Origin: Streptomyces sp. CGMCC 4.7035
GTDB taxonomy: Bacteria; Actinomycetota; Actinomycetes; Streptomycetales; Streptomycetaceae
Assembly (NCBI RefSeq): GCF_031583065.1
Contig: NZ_CP134053.1
Span: 4,774,001 to 4,838,000 of the forward strand
Direction: 5' to 3'
Length of the DNA stretch: 64,000 bases
Both the position numbers and the translations under genes were made by a program. Below, piece by piece: positions 8,243 through 17,552 of the stretch (positions are counted from its first letter, which is position 1; every line of letters begins with the position of its first letter). The notes below the pieces were generated by a model. It worked only from the letters and a program-made list of their open reading frames with translations. It did not search any database and was not told where the DNA came from.

Positions 8243-9268
8243 ATGCGCATTGGTGTCCTCACGTCCGGCGGCGACTGCCCCGGCCTGAACGCCGTCATCC
8301 GGTCCGTCGTGCACCGCGCCGTCGTCGACCACGGCGACGAGGTCATCGGCTTCCGGGACGGCTGGAAGGGCCTCCTGGAGTGCGACTACCTCAAGCTCGA
8401 CCTCGACGCGGTGAGCGGCATCCTGGCTCTCGGCGGCACCATCCTCGGCTCCTCCCGGGTCCGCCCCGAACATCTGCGGGACGGTGTGGAGCGGGCCAAG
8501 GGCCATGTCGAGGAGCTGGGTCTCGACGCGATCATCCCGATCGGCGGTGAGGGCACGCTCAAGGCTGCCCGGCTGCTGTCGGACAACGGCCTGCCGATCG
8601 TCGGCGTGCCCAAGACCATCGACAACGACATCGCCGTCACGGATGTCACCTTCGGCTTCGACACGGCCGTGGGCGTGGCCACCGACGCGCTGGACCGGCT
8701 GAAGACCACGGCCGAGTCCCACCAGCGTGTGCTGATCGTGGAGGTCATGGGCCGCCACACGGGCTGGATCGCGCTGCATTCCGGCATGGCCGCCGGCGCT
8801 CACGCGATCGTCGTGCCGGAGCGCCCCTTCGACATCGAGGAGTTGGCCGCCCGGGTCGGCGAACGGTTCGCCGCGGGGAAGCGGTTCGCGATCGTCGTGG
8901 CCGCGGAGGGCGCCAAGCCGAAGGCGGGCACCATGGACTTCGACGAGGGCGGCAAGGACGTCTACGGCCACGAGCGCTTCGCCGGCATCGCCCGCCAGCT
9001 CTCCCTGGAGCTGGAGCAGCGCCTCGGCAAGGAGGCCCGTCCGGTCATCCTCGGGCACGTCCAGCGCGGCGGTACGCCGACGGCGTACGACCGCGTGCTC
9101 GCCACCCGCTTCGGCTGGCATGCCGTGGAGGCCGTGCACCGGGGCGAGTTCGGCATGATGACCGCGCTGCGCGGCACCGACATCGTGATGGTGTCGCTTG
9201 CGGAGGCGGTGGAGACGCTGAAGACGGTGCCTTCGGAGCGGTACGCCGAGGCGGAATGCGTCCTGTAG
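8243..9268 (+). CDS. pfkA: 6-phosphofructokinase
   Basis: The 341-residue enzyme phosphorylates fructose 6-phosphate in glycolysis. It shows the N-terminal nucleotide loop GVLTSGGDCPGLNAVIR, the GGEGTLKAA loop, the catalytic PKTIDNDI motif, MGRHTGWIA for the sugar phosphate, and RGGTPTAYDRVLATRFG. The residue pattern is that of actinobacterial ATP-type enzymes. The Lys in PKTIDND also occurs in pyrophosphate enzymes, so the donor is not certain from motifs alone. The ATG at 8243 opens with the standard MRIGVLTSGGD; the 22 in-frame residues upstream are not conserved-looking. Confidence 0.93.
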   Translation: MRIGVLTSGGDCPGLNAVIRSVVHRAVVDHGDEVIGFRDGWKGLLECDYLKLDLDAVSGILALGGTILGSSRVRPEHLRDGVERAKGHVEELGLDAIIPIGGEGTLKAARLLSDNGLPIVGVPKTIDNDIAVTDVTFGFDTAVGVATDALDRLKTTAESHQRVLIVEVMGRHTGWIALHSGMAAGAHAIVVPERPFDIEELAARVGERFAAGKRFAIVVAAEGAKPKAGTMDFDEGGKDVYGHERFAGIARQLSLELEQRLGKEARPVILGHVQRGGTPTAYDRVLATRFGWHAVEAVHRGEFGMMTALRGTDIVMVSLAEAVETLKTVPSERYAEAECVL

Positions 9269-9299
9269 TGCGGGACCGACTCGTACGGAACTGAAGAGT

Positions 9300-9331
9300 C
9301 CGCCCCCGGTGGCAGTCGCCGCCGGGGGCGG
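9300..9331. terminator. Hairpin terminator after pfkA
   Basis: CCGCCCCCGG at 9300-9309 pairs perfectly with CCGGGGGCGG at 9322-9331 around a 12-nt loop. It lies about 31 nt after the pfkA stop and a short pyrimidine run follows. Confidence 0.65.
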
Positions 9332-9401
9332 TTCTACTCTGGGTCCGGACAGACAGCTGTGGACAGACAGCGCACAACCCCCACGAAACAGGAGCCGGCG
9401 G

Positions 9402-10352
9402 ATGGATCACAGCGGGCACGGCATGAGCACGGATCTGCCGCCGTTCACGCTGGGGCGGGGTCTTGAGTGGTCCGCGGACCCGTTCTTCCTCGTCGCCTGC
9501 CTGGTCGGGCTCGGGCTGTACGGGTGGGGCGTGATCCGGCTCGTGAAGCGCGGGGACAAGTGGCCGGTCGGCCGCACCGTCGCATACGTCGTCGGCGTGC
9601 TGACGGTGATGCTGGCGATGTGCACCAAGCTGAACGACTACGGCATGGTCATGTTCAGCGTGCACATGGTGCAGCACATGGTGATCAGCATGCTGTCCCC
9701 CATCCTCATCCTGCTCGGCGCCCCGATCACCCTGGCGTTGCGTGCGCTGCCCACCGCGGGCCGCGACCGCAAGGGGCCGCGCGAACTGCTGCTGATGCTG
9801 TTGCACAGCCGCTATATGAGGATCGTCACGCACCCGGCGTTCACGATCCCGATGTTCATCGCGAGCCTGTACGCGCTGTACTTCAGCCCGCTCTTCGACT
9901 TCCTCATGGGGTCCAAGGCCGGGCACATCGCGATGATGGTGCACTTCCTCGCCGTCGGCCTGGTGTTCTTCTGGCCGATCATGGGCGTGGACCCGGGGCC
10001 GCACCGCCCCGGCTATCTGATGCGGATGCTGGAACTGTTCGCGGGCATGCCGTTCCACGCGTTCTTCGGCATCGCGCTGATGATGGCGTCCACGCCGATG
10101 GTCGACACCTACCGGAATCCGCCTGCCTCGCTCGGCATCGAGGCCCTGTCGGACCAGACGTCGGCGGGCGGTATCGCCTGGGCGTTCAGCGAGATCCCGT
10201 CCGTCCTGGTGCTGCTCGCGCTGCTCTTCCAGTGGTACGGCTCGGAGCAGCGGCAGGCGAAGCGCAAGGACCGGGCCGCGGACCGCGACGGCGACAAGGA
10301 ACTCGAGGCCTACAACGCCTATCTCGCCTCACTCAACGCACGCGGCCGCTGA
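9402..10352 (+). CDS. Cytochrome c oxidase assembly factor, CtaG/caa3-type membrane protein
   Basis: The 316-residue protein has about seven hydrophobic segments and the His-rich patterns of the caa3_CtaG family (MVQHMVISMLSPILILLGAPITLALR, then MMVHFLAVGLVFFWPIMG, then GMPFHAFFGIALM). These proteins help insert copper into cytochrome oxidase. GGAGCCGGCGG precedes the ATG at 9402, which begins MDHSGHGMSTD; the His-containing start may bind metal. The C-terminal tail is charged and cytoplasmic. Confidence 0.85.
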   Translation: MDHSGHGMSTDLPPFTLGRGLEWSADPFFLVACLVGLGLYGWGVIRLVKRGDKWPVGRTVAYVVGVLTVMLAMCTKLNDYGMVMFSVHMVQHMVISMLSPILILLGAPITLALRALPTAGRDRKGPRELLLMLLHSRYMRIVTHPAFTIPMFIASLYALYFSPLFDFLMGSKAGHIAMMVHFLAVGLVFFWPIMGVDPGPHRPGYLMRMLELFAGMPFHAFFGIALMMASTPMVDTYRNPPASLGIEALSDQTSAGGIAWAFSEIPSVLVLLALLFQWYGSEQRQAKRKDRAADRDGDKELEAYNAYLASLNARGR

Positions 10353-10428
10353 GTTCTGCCACACCGCTGAATTCCCTTTCTTTTCATACTGCCTGAATTG
10401 CTCCTCCATTCGGTAACCTGGTGCTCGA

Positions 10429-10453
10429 CGCCCTGCCTCCGCTCGGCAGGGCG
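10429..10453. promoter_or_regulatory. Leader hairpin before the lipoprotein gene
   Basis: CGCCCTGCC (10429-10437) and GGCAGGGCG (10445-10453) make a perfect 9-bp stem with a 7-nt loop, ending about 26 nt before the start codon. An AT-richer stretch upstream (10370-10410) could hold the promoter. It may be an attenuator or mRNA stabiliser. Confidence 0.45.
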
Positions 10454-10479
10454 CGGGGGGACCGCTGGGGGGAGCGGTG

Positions 10480-12036
10480 ATGACATTTCGCGCGTTCATG
10501 CAAAGGGCCGGGAAATCGGCAGCCCGGAGGATCGGCGTTCTGCTGGTCGCCGCGCTGATCCTCAGCGGGTGCAGTAGAAGCGCACATTTGTTCGCCGTGC
10601 AGGCCGTCGCCGCCGGAGTTCCGTCGCTGGCCCCGTTCTTCGACGAGCACAGCGGTCTCGGTCACGACGCCACGGTCCAGGCACAGCAGGCACCCGGGGG
10701 ACTGCAGGCGGGCAACACACCCGGACTCTACGGCGGTTCACGGAAGCCCACGATCTGTGACGTCAAGCGGCTGAAGGAATTCCTCACCGATCCGCGCAAC
10801 GATCGAAAGGCCAAGGCCTGGGCGCAGGTCCAGGGAATTCCCCAGACGGAGATCCCGGATTATCTCGACCGGCTCACACCCGTACTTCTGCGTCACGACA
10901 CTCTCGTTCAGAACCACGACTACAAGAAGGGCAGGGCCACCCCCTTCAACTCCCTGCTCCAGGCCGGTATCGCGGTATTGGTGGACGATCAGGGACAGCC
11001 CATGGTGAAGTGCTCGTGCGGAAATCCGCTGCGGCCCTTCCAGGGCGACACCACACGGATTTCCGTCAAGTTCAAGGACGGCAACAAGAAATGGGCCGGC
11101 TACGACCGCGCCTCGGTGGTGGCGGTCAAGCCCGCGCCGCGGCGGCTGACCCGGCTCGCGCTGATCGACGTCGACGACCCGAACCACGGGATGAACCGGC
11201 CCGTCGGCACCGGCGGCGGACACGACAAGCCCTTCGACACTCGGGTGCGGCACAAGGTGCCCGAGGTCACCGGGATGCGGTTCACCGAGGCCAGTCGGCA
11301 GCTGACGAGCCAGGGACTCGCGGTCGCCTACGCCGGCAAGGGGGCGCCGCCCGACGAGGCAGTGGTCACGGGCTCGGATCCGGCGCCAGGCACCGAGCTG
11401 GCGTTCGGACAGTACGTGACGCTGTCGGTGGACATGGGCGAGACCGACGGGTCGGGCTCGGGCACCCCGGGCGGGAAGACCGGCGAGGCGGGCGGCGGAA
11501 CGGCCGGGGGCACGGGCAGCGGGACGACCGGGGGGACGGGCACCGGGACGCCCGGGGGCCCGAACGGCGGAACGTCCGCTCCCCCGGCGTCGGGCGGGAC
11601 GTCTCCCGGTCAGACCAGCGCGTCGCCTCCCACACCGTCGAAGAGCGGCTCGGCCTCCTCGCCGCCCGCCTCGGGCGGCTCGTCCTCGGCTCCGGCGAGC
11701 GGGGGCACCTCGGCCTCCTCGGGGGGTGCCTCGTCTCCGACCAGGAGTTCCGGCCCGCCCGCGGCCGGCAGCACTCCACCCGCCGCGTCACCGTCGGCGA
11801 GCAGCCCGCCCGCGTCCCGCTCGGCACCCGGAGCGACCGGTTCACCGCCTACGAGCAAGCCGGCCTCCAGCAGCGCGCCCGCCACGTCGGCACCCATCAC
11901 GTCGGCGCCCGTCACCTCGGCGTCTGCCACGTCGGCGCCCGTCACCAGCGCACCGGCCACCAGTGAACCGCCGGTCACGCGTGACCCCGTGACCGGCTCG
12001 CCCACGGCCGGCCCCCTCTTCGACGACAGGGCCTAG
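10480..12036 (+). CDS. DUF6777/PASTA lipoprotein with Ser/Pro-rich tail
   Basis: The 518-residue protein starts with a lipoprotein signal peptide (VLLVAALILSGC, lipid Cys near residue 32). The folded part up to about residue 225 resembles DUF6777. A PASTA domain follows at about residues 260-320 (VPEVTGMRFTEASRQLTSQG ... DPAPGTELAFGQYVTLSVD). The last 190 residues are a Gly-Thr then Ser-Pro-Ala low-complexity stretch with repeats such as TSAPVTSA, suited to span the cell wall. A GTG at 10477 is an alternative start. The kinase gene begins 16 nt downstream, and PASTA domains normally sit on such kinases, so the lipoprotein is a candidate external sensor for it. Confidence 0.85.
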   Translation: MTFRAFMQRAGKSAARRIGVLLVAALILSGCSRSAHLFAVQAVAAGVPSLAPFFDEHSGLGHDATVQAQQAPGGLQAGNTPGLYGGSRKPTICDVKRLKEFLTDPRNDRKAKAWAQVQGIPQTEIPDYLDRLTPVLLRHDTLVQNHDYKKGRATPFNSLLQAGIAVLVDDQGQPMVKCSCGNPLRPFQGDTTRISVKFKDGNKKWAGYDRASVVAVKPAPRRLTRLALIDVDDPNHGMNRPVGTGGGHDKPFDTRVRHKVPEVTGMRFTEASRQLTSQGLAVAYAGKGAPPDEAVVTGSDPAPGTELAFGQYVTLSVDMGETDGSGSGTPGGKTGEAGGGTAGGTGSGTTGGTGTGTPGGPNGGTSAPPASGGTSPGQTSASPPTPSKSGSASSPPASGGSSSAPASGGTSASSGGASSPTRSSGPPAAGSTPPAASPSASSPPASRSAPGATGSPPTSKPASSSAPATSAPITSAPVTSASATSAPVTSAPATSEPPVTRDPVTGSPTAGPLFDDRA

Positions 12037-12052
12037 ACCGGGGAGCGACCGC

Positions 12053-14089
12053 ATGGCATCAGGAACACCGCAGTCGGGAGTGGGTCGCGTCATCGCCGGC
12101 CGGTACCTCCTGCTGAACCGGCTCGGCAGCGGGGCCATGGGCCATGTGTGGCTGGCCCATGACCAGCGGCTGGCCTGCGAGGTCGCCGTCAAGGAGATCG
12201 TGTTCCGCGATGCCGTCGAGGCGGTGGAGGAACGGACGGCCCGGGTCGCCCGCGCCCGCGCCGAGGCGCGGCACGCGGCCGGGCTCCGCGACCATCCGCA
12301 TGTGGTGACCGTGCACGACGTACTGGAGCACGAGGGCCTGCCGTGGATCGTCATGGAGTACGTCGCGGGCGCGCTCGACCTGCGTGAGCTGGTGCGTCGG
12401 CGCGGCCCGCTCGCCCCCGCCGAGTGTGCCCGCATCGGGCTCGCGGTGCTGGACGCGCTCACCGCCGGGCACGAGCGGGGCGTCATGCACCGGGACGTGA
12501 AGCCGGCGAACATCCTGCTGGCGCCGGACCGTGCCGGGGCGCCCTACGCCCGCGTCCTGCTCACCGACTACGGCATCTCGATACAGCCTGACGCGGGCGA
12601 AACCCGGTACACGCTGACGTCCGCGCTGGTCGGGACGCCCGGCTATCTGGCGCCGGAGCGCGCGACCGGCGGGCCGCCGACCGCGGCCGCCGATCTGTTC
12701 TCGCTGGGCTGCACGCTGTACTACGCGGTCGAGGGATGTGGGCCGTTCGAACGGGACACGCATCTCGCGGAGGTCACCGCGGTGGTGCTGGAGGAGCCGC
12801 GCCCGCCGATGCGGGCCGGGGCGCTGGAGCCGCTGCTGGCCTCGATGCTGGTCAAGGACCCGGCGCTGCGGATCACGGCGTCGGACACCGCGGCCGCGCT
12901 GGCGGCGATCGTCATCCCGCAGTCGCATCCGCGCACCCGGCTGGATCTGGGGTCGCGTCCGCCCTGGGAGGGGTCCGACGCGACGACCGAGACCTCCCAG
13001 CGCCAAGCGTCGCACGGCTTCGGCCTCGCCTCCGGACACGGCGGCGCGGGTGAGGCATCGTCCACCGCGCGATACGACGGCGCGAGCGAGGCACCGACCG
13101 CCTCGGGATACCGCGGCGCAAGCGAGGCGCCGCCCGCCTCGGGCTCCGTTCCTCCCGGCTGGGCACGGCCGGGGCCTCCCGTCGTGTCCTCACCGTCGTA
13201 CGGGCACGACGTCCTCAGTAGCGCCCCGGCCGGACGGGGTTTCGGCCCGCCGCTCACCCGTGGCGAGCGTCATCCGAGGCGGTCGCACGTCCTGCGTGCC
13301 CTCGCCGCCTGCGCCCTCGGTCTGCTCCTCGCCCTGGGCGGGGTCTGGTACGCCATGGCGCAGCGGACGACCGACGGCACGGCGAAGCCGTACGGGGACG
13401 CCGTCGCCCTCACCCACCCGCTCAAGGACGGGGACTGCGTCGTCGCCGACTGGCCCGGGAACCCCTTCCAGGGCGCTCCGCGGCTGACCGTCGATCCGAC
13501 CTGCGCCGAGAAGACCCCCGACGGCCAGGTCATGGCCGTCGTCCCGAACGCGTCCGCCGACGAGGCGCGCGGGCGCGGGACCGCCGAGTGCGAGCAGCGT
13601 ACGCGGGAGATCCGGGAGAAGCTCGCGGACGTCCGCAGTTACGCCCTGGTCCCGACCGGGGCGGGCTTCGAGGCGGCCGGACGGCGCACCGCCTGTCTGG
13701 TGCTGGGCGCGCACGGGCCGGTGTACGGGCCCCTCGGAGACCACCGCAAGCCGGGGATGCGGTTCGTCGACACGGCGAACATGCAGAAGCGGGACTGTCT
13801 GGACGCTCCCTCGCTGCGGGCAGCGAAACTGGTCTCCTGCGCCGGGACGCACGACCAGCAGGTCCTCGGCTTCACCCGGCTGAGCCCGGACACCCCCCTC
13901 GGCAGGGCGAAGAGCCTGTCGGACGCGGCGTGTGCGAGGGATGTGCCGCCGAAGGACTACGGGTACGACCCGAACCGCTACGAGGCCGCTTCCTGGACGG
14001 GGAAAAGTGCCTGGACGTCCGGTACTCATCTTGTCGTGTGCACCGTACGCGAGCAGAACGGGGGCACCATGGGTAAGGACGGACCATAA
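12053..14089 (+). CDS. Membrane-anchored Ser/Thr protein kinase, PknB-like
   Basis: The 678-residue protein has an N-terminal Hanks-type kinase domain (about residues 18-280): GSGAMG loop, VAVKEI lysine, HRDVKPANIL, then DYG instead of DFG, and GTPGYLAPE. A low-complexity linker follows with GASEAP repeats, then one membrane helix near residues 420-440. The extracellular part has paired Cys and resembles two Septum_form-like units (GDCVVADWPG..., RDCLDAPS...). There are no PASTA domains. The preceding lipoprotein carries one, so the pair may form a split receptor. A 52-residue membrane protein follows 13 nt later. Confidence 0.9.
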   Translation: MASGTPQSGVGRVIAGRYLLLNRLGSGAMGHVWLAHDQRLACEVAVKEIVFRDAVEAVEERTARVARARAEARHAAGLRDHPHVVTVHDVLEHEGLPWIVMEYVAGALDLRELVRRRGPLAPAECARIGLAVLDALTAGHERGVMHRDVKPANILLAPDRAGAPYARVLLTDYGISIQPDAGETRYTLTSALVGTPGYLAPERATGGPPTAAADLFSLGCTLYYAVEGCGPFERDTHLAEVTAVVLEEPRPPMRAGALEPLLASMLVKDPALRITASDTAAALAAIVIPQSHPRTRLDLGSRPPWEGSDATTETSQRQASHGFGLASGHGGAGEASSTARYDGASEAPTASGYRGASEAPPASGSVPPGWARPGPPVVSSPSYGHDVLSSAPAGRGFGPPLTRGERHPRRSHVLRALAACALGLLLALGGVWYAMAQRTTDGTAKPYGDAVALTHPLKDGDCVVADWPGNPFQGAPRLTVDPTCAEKTPDGQVMAVVPNASADEARGRGTAECEQRTREIREKLADVRSYALVPTGAGFEAAGRRTACLVLGAHGPVYGPLGDHRKPGMRFVDTANMQKRDCLDAPSLRAAKLVSCAGTHDQQVLGFTRLSPDTPLGRAKSLSDAACARDVPPKDYGYDPNRYEAASWTGKSAWTSGTHLVVCTVREQNGGTMGKDGP

Positions 14090-14102
14090 GGAGGGTGTCG
14101 CG

Positions 14103-14261
14103 ATGCCCGGTTCTACGAAGACGATGGGGGTGCTCACCGTTGGTGGGCTCGTCGTGGTGACGGCCTACACGGTGGCGCTCGGCAGCAGTGGGTGGCTGTG
14201 GTTCGGCTGGGTCGTCCTCGGCCTGATCACCCTCGGCATGGTGGCGACCGGCAACCCCTGA
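14103..14261 (+). CDS. Small membrane protein, 52 residues
   Basis: AAGGAGGGTG stands 5-8 nt before the ATG at 14103, the best ribosome site nearby. Two hydrophobic helices are visible (GVLTVGGLVVVTAYTVAL and WLWFGWVVLGLITLGMVA). The gene follows the kinase by 13 nt and ends 3 nt from the stop of the convergent histidine kinase. Function is unknown; partnership with the kinase is inferred from position. Confidence 0.75.
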   Translation: MPGSTKTMGVLTVGGLVVVTAYTVALGSSGWLWFGWVVLGLITLGMVATGNP

Positions 14262-14264
14262 CGC

Positions 14265-15470
14265 TCACTGCCGGGGCAGCCGTCCCGCCGAGTGCACCCC
14301 CGGCTGGTACTTCGGCAACCGGGCGGTGATCTTCATGCCCGCTCCGACCGCGGTCTCGATGACGAGGCCGTGGTCGTCGCCGTAGACCTGGCGCAGCCGG
14401 TCGTCCACGTTGGACAGGCCGATGCCGCCGGACGGGCTGACCTCTCCGGCGAGGATGCGGCGCAGCAGCTCCGGGTCCATTCCGGCGCCGTCGTCCTCGA
14501 TGACGACCAGCGCCTCGGCGCCCGCGTCCTGCGCGGTGATGCTGATGTGGCGTTTGTCGGTGGTGCCCTCCAGTCCGTGCTTGACCGCGTTCTCCACGAG
14601 CGGCTGAAGGCAGAGGAAGGGCAGGGCGACCGGCAGTACCTCGGGCGCGATCTGCAGGGTGACCGAGAGCCGGTCGCCGAAGCGGGCCCGTACGAGCGCC
14701 AAGTAGTGGTCTATGGCGTGCAGTTCGTCGGCGAGCGTGGTGAAGTCGCCGTGCCTGCGGAACGAGTAGCGGGTGAAGTCGGCGAACTCCAGGAGGAGTT
14801 CACGGGCGCGCTCGGGGTCGGTGCGTACGAACGAGGCGATCACGGCGAGTGAGTTGAAGATGAAGTGCGGGGAGATCTGGGCGCGCAGGGCCTTGATCTC
14901 GGCCTCGATGAGCCGGGTTCGGGACTGGTCGAGGTCCGCTAGCTCCAGTTGCACGGAGACCCAGCGGGCCACCTCGCCCGCTGCCCGGACGAGAACGGCG
15001 GACTCGCGGGGCGCGCAGGCCACCAGCGCGCCGTGCACCCGGTCGTCGACGGTGAGCGGGGCGACGACGGCCCAGCGCAACGGGCAGTCGGGGACGTCGC
15101 AACCGATGCGGAAGGCCTCGCCGCGGCCGGTCTCCAGCAGGCCCCCGAGCCGATCCAGGACCTCGTCGCGATGGTGCTCCCCCGCGCCGTCCCAGGCCAG
15201 CACGGTCTCCCGGTCGGTGAGGCAGAGCGCGTCGGTGCCCAGCAGGCTGCGCAGCCTGCGCGCGGATTTGCGGGCCGTCTCCTCGGTGAGCCCGGCGCGC
15301 AGCGGGGGTGCTGCCAGGGAGGCGGTGTGCAGGGTCTGGAAGGTGGCATGCTCGACGGGGGTGCCGAGCCCGCCGAGGCTCTCGGGGCGCGCGGTGCGCC
15401 GACCGAGCCAGAACCCGGCGGCGAGCAGCGGGAGTACGGCCACGCACAGGCCGGCGAGGAAGCCGCTCAT
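14265..15470 (-). CDS. LytS/YpdA-type sensor histidine kinase
   Basis: The 401-residue protein has one N-terminal membrane helix (residues 5-22), a GAF-like input region around 60-190, and the His_kinase domain with the phospho-acceptor His in ALRAQISPHFIFNSLAVI. The ATPase has the N box NAVKHG and GIGLSNVDDRL. The five- or six-helix LytS sensor domain is absent, so sensing is probably cytoplasmic or through the symporter. The ATG overlaps the symporter stop as ATGA. The LytTR regulator at 17553-18311 is the clear partner. Confidence 0.9.
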   Translation of the reverse strand: MSGFLAGLCVAVLPLLAAGFWLGRRTARPESLGGLGTPVEHATFQTLHTASLAAPPLRAGLTEETARKSARRLRSLLGTDALCLTDRETVLAWDGAGEHHRDEVLDRLGGLLETGRGEAFRIGCDVPDCPLRWAVVAPLTVDDRVHGALVACAPRESAVLVRAAGEVARWVSVQLELADLDQSRTRLIEAEIKALRAQISPHFIFNSLAVIASFVRTDPERARELLLEFADFTRYSFRRHGDFTTLADELHAIDHYLALVRARFGDRLSVTLQIAPEVLPVALPFLCLQPLVENAVKHGLEGTTDKRHISITAQDAGAEALVVIEDDGAGMDPELLRRILAGEVSPSGGIGLSNVDDRLRQVYGDDHGLVIETAVGAGMKITARLPKYQPGVHSAGRLPRQ

Positions 15471-17179
15471 GCCTTGGCCTCCGCCCGTAGTTCCTCGGGC
15501 AGATGGAAGCGGGCCAGGATCGCCGCCGTCCCGGCCGGTACCCGTCCCGGTGTCGCCAGGGACACCAGCACCATGGTCAGGAATCCGAGCGGCACCGACC
15601 AGAGCGCGGGCCAGGCGAGCAGCGCGTGCAGGGTGCCGGTGCCCGGATAGCCCGCCATGGTCGCCGCCACCGCGACGAACGCCGAGCCGCCCCCGGCCAG
15701 CATTCCGGCCGCCGCGCCGGGCGGGGTCAGCCGCCGCCACCAGATGCCCAGCACGAGCAGCGGACAGAACGAGGACGCGGACACGGCGAACGCGAGTCCG
15801 ACCGCGTCGGCCACCGGGAGCCCGCCCACCAGCACGCTCGCCGCCAGCGGCATCGCCATCGCGAGCAGCGTGCCGAGCCGGAAGTGCCGTACGCCCCGGG
15901 ACGGCAGGACGTCCTGGGTGAGCACGCCGGCCACCGCCATGGTCAGCCCCGACGCCGTGGACAGGAACGCGGCGAAGGCACCGCCCGCGACGAGCGCGCC
16001 GAGCAGATCCGCGCCGAGTCCGCCGATCATGCGATCGGGCAGCAGCAGGACGGCGGCGTCGGCGTCCCCGGTGAGGGTGAGTTCGGGGGCGTAGAGCCGG
16101 CCCAGCGCGCCGTAGACCGGTGGCAGGAGGTAGAAGGCGCCGATCAGGCCGAGCACGGCGACGGTGGTGCGGCGGGCCGCGACGCCGTGCGGGCTGGTGT
16201 AGAAGCGGACGACGACGTGCGGCAGGCCCATGGTGCCGAGGAAGGTGGCGAGGATGAGTCCGTACGTGGCGTAGAGCGGGCGTTCCTCGCGGCCGGAGGC
16301 CAGTGAGGTCGACATGCCGCCGTTGCTGCCGGGGTCGGCGACGGGGACGGGGTCGCCCTGGTCGAAGGCCAGCCGGGTGCCGCCTTCGATGTGGTGGGCG
16401 CCTGCGGCGAGGTTCACGCGCTGCCCGGTGTACCGCCGACCGTCGACCGTGCCCGTCGCCGTGACGTCGAGCGGACGGGACAGTCGGATGTCGAGGCTGT
16501 CGTCGATCCGCACGACGCGGTGCTCGCGGAAGGCGGCCGGTTCGGCGAAGGCGCCGCGCGGCGCTCCGTCGCCCTGCCAGGCCAGCACCAGGAAGAGCGC
16601 CGGGACGAGCAGGGCGGTGAGTTTGAGCCAGTACTGGAAGGCCTGGACGAAGGTGATGCTGCGCATGCCCCCCGCGGCGACGGTCGCCACCACGACGACC
16701 GCGACGATGACCCCGCCGAGCGCGTCGGGCGCGCCGGTCAGCACGGCCAGCGTGAGCCCGGCGCCCTGGAGTTGGGGCAGCAGATACAGCCAGCCGACCC
16801 CGACCACGAAGGCTCCGGCGAGCCGGCGCACCTGCCGCGAGGCGAGCCGGGCCTCGGCGAAGTCCGGGAGGGTGTAGGCGCCGGAGCGGCGCAGTGGGGC
16901 GGCGACGAACAGAAGCAGGACGAGATAGCCGGCGGTGTAGCCGACCGGGTACCACAGCATGTCGGGGCCCTGGACGAGGACGAGGCCCGCGATGCCCAGG
17001 AAGGAGGCGGCGGACAGGTACTCGCCGCTGATCGCGGCCGCGTTGAGGCGGGGGCCGACGGTGCGGGAGGCCACGTAGAAGTCGGAGGTGGTGCGGGAGA
17101 TGCGCAGACCGAAGGCGCCGACGAGGACGGTGGCCAGGACGACGAGGGCGACCGCGGGAACGGAGTAGTTCTGGTTCAC
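15467..17179 (-). CDS. Sodium:solute symporter (SSS family, acetate permease-like)
   Basis: The 570-residue protein has about 13 membrane helices and SSS family features such as DFYVASRTVGPRLNAAAISGEYLSAASFLGIAGL and FLSTASGLTMAVAG. A loop of about 90 residues around 210-300 is hydrophilic and external. Related ActP/BtsT-type carriers take up short carboxylates. It lies between a small membrane protein and a LytS-type kinase in one operon, a layout recalling known carboxylate-sensing systems in which a kinase controls a transporter. The substrate is not determined by the sequence. Confidence 0.9.
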   Translation of the reverse strand: MNQNYSVPAVALVVLATVLVGAFGLRISRTTSDFYVASRTVGPRLNAAAISGEYLSAASFLGIAGLVLVQGPDMLWYPVGYTAGYLVLLLFVAAPLRRSGAYTLPDFAEARLASRQVRRLAGAFVVGVGWLYLLPQLQGAGLTLAVLTGAPDALGGVIVAVVVVATVAAGGMRSITFVQAFQYWLKLTALLVPALFLVLAWQGDGAPRGAFAEPAAFREHRVVRIDDSLDIRLSRPLDVTATGTVDGRRYTGQRVNLAAGAHHIEGGTRLAFDQGDPVPVADPGSNGGMSTSLASGREERPLYATYGLILATFLGTMGLPHVVVRFYTSPHGVAARRTTVAVLGLIGAFYLLPPVYGALGRLYAPELTLTGDADAAVLLLPDRMIGGLGADLLGALVAGGAFAAFLSTASGLTMAVAGVLTQDVLPSRGVRHFRLGTLLAMAMPLAASVLVGGLPVADAVGLAFAVSASSFCPLLVLGIWWRRLTPPGAAAGMLAGGGSAFVAVAATMAGYPGTGTLHALLAWPALWSVPLGFLTMVLVSLATPGRVPAGTAAILARFHLPEELRAEAKA

Positions 17180-17188
17180 GGTCGCGCC

Positions 17189-17545
17189 TCAGCGGTCCTC
17201 GACGAGGCGTACGAAGTCCTTCTCGTTGCGCTCGGCGCGGCGCACGTACCAGCGGGCGAGCAGAACCAGTGGCGGGTAGAGGCCGAAGCCGAGCACGGCC
17301 CATTCCAGCCCGTTGTTGCGCGTGGTGGCGAAGACAAGGGGCAGGGGCCCGACGAGGAGCACCAGGACGGTGAGGACGGTGAGGCCGGCGCGGAGTTGAC
17401 TGCGCATCAGTGAACGGACGTAGGTGTGGCCGAGCGTGGTCTGTTCGTCGATCTCGGTCCGCGGCCGGTAGTAACCGGAGTCCCGGCGGGTGCGCCGGGG
17501 CGGCCCGGTGACGACGACGCGGCGTTCGGTGGGGTCCTGGGGCAC
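17189..17545 (-). CDS. Small membrane protein of the symporter operon (DUF485-like)
   Basis: The 118-residue protein has a basic N-terminal half and two membrane helices (AGLTVLTVLVLLVGPLPLVFA and WAVLGFGLYPPLVLLARWYV). Small two-helix proteins of this kind are commonly encoded directly before SSS carriers. It lies 9 nt upstream of the symporter and 7 nt downstream of the LytTR gene. A direct role in transport is likely but unproven. Confidence 0.8.
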   Translation of the reverse strand: MPQDPTERRVVVTGPPRRTRRDSGYYRPRTEIDEQTTLGHTYVRSLMRSQLRAGLTVLTVLVLLVGPLPLVFATTRNNGLEWAVLGFGLYPPLVLLARWYVRRAERNEKDFVRLVEDR

Positions 17546-17552
17546 GCGGTCC

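Noticed and set aside
8243..9268. Pyrophosphate-dependent phosphofructokinase
   Set aside because: The GGEGT loop lacks the GGDD pattern of the pyrophosphate enzymes; ATP use is more likely, though not proven.
14265..17303. 1012-codon minus-strand frame
   Set aside because: Only its last 401 codons are a gene (the histidine kinase); the rest is out of frame with the symporter.
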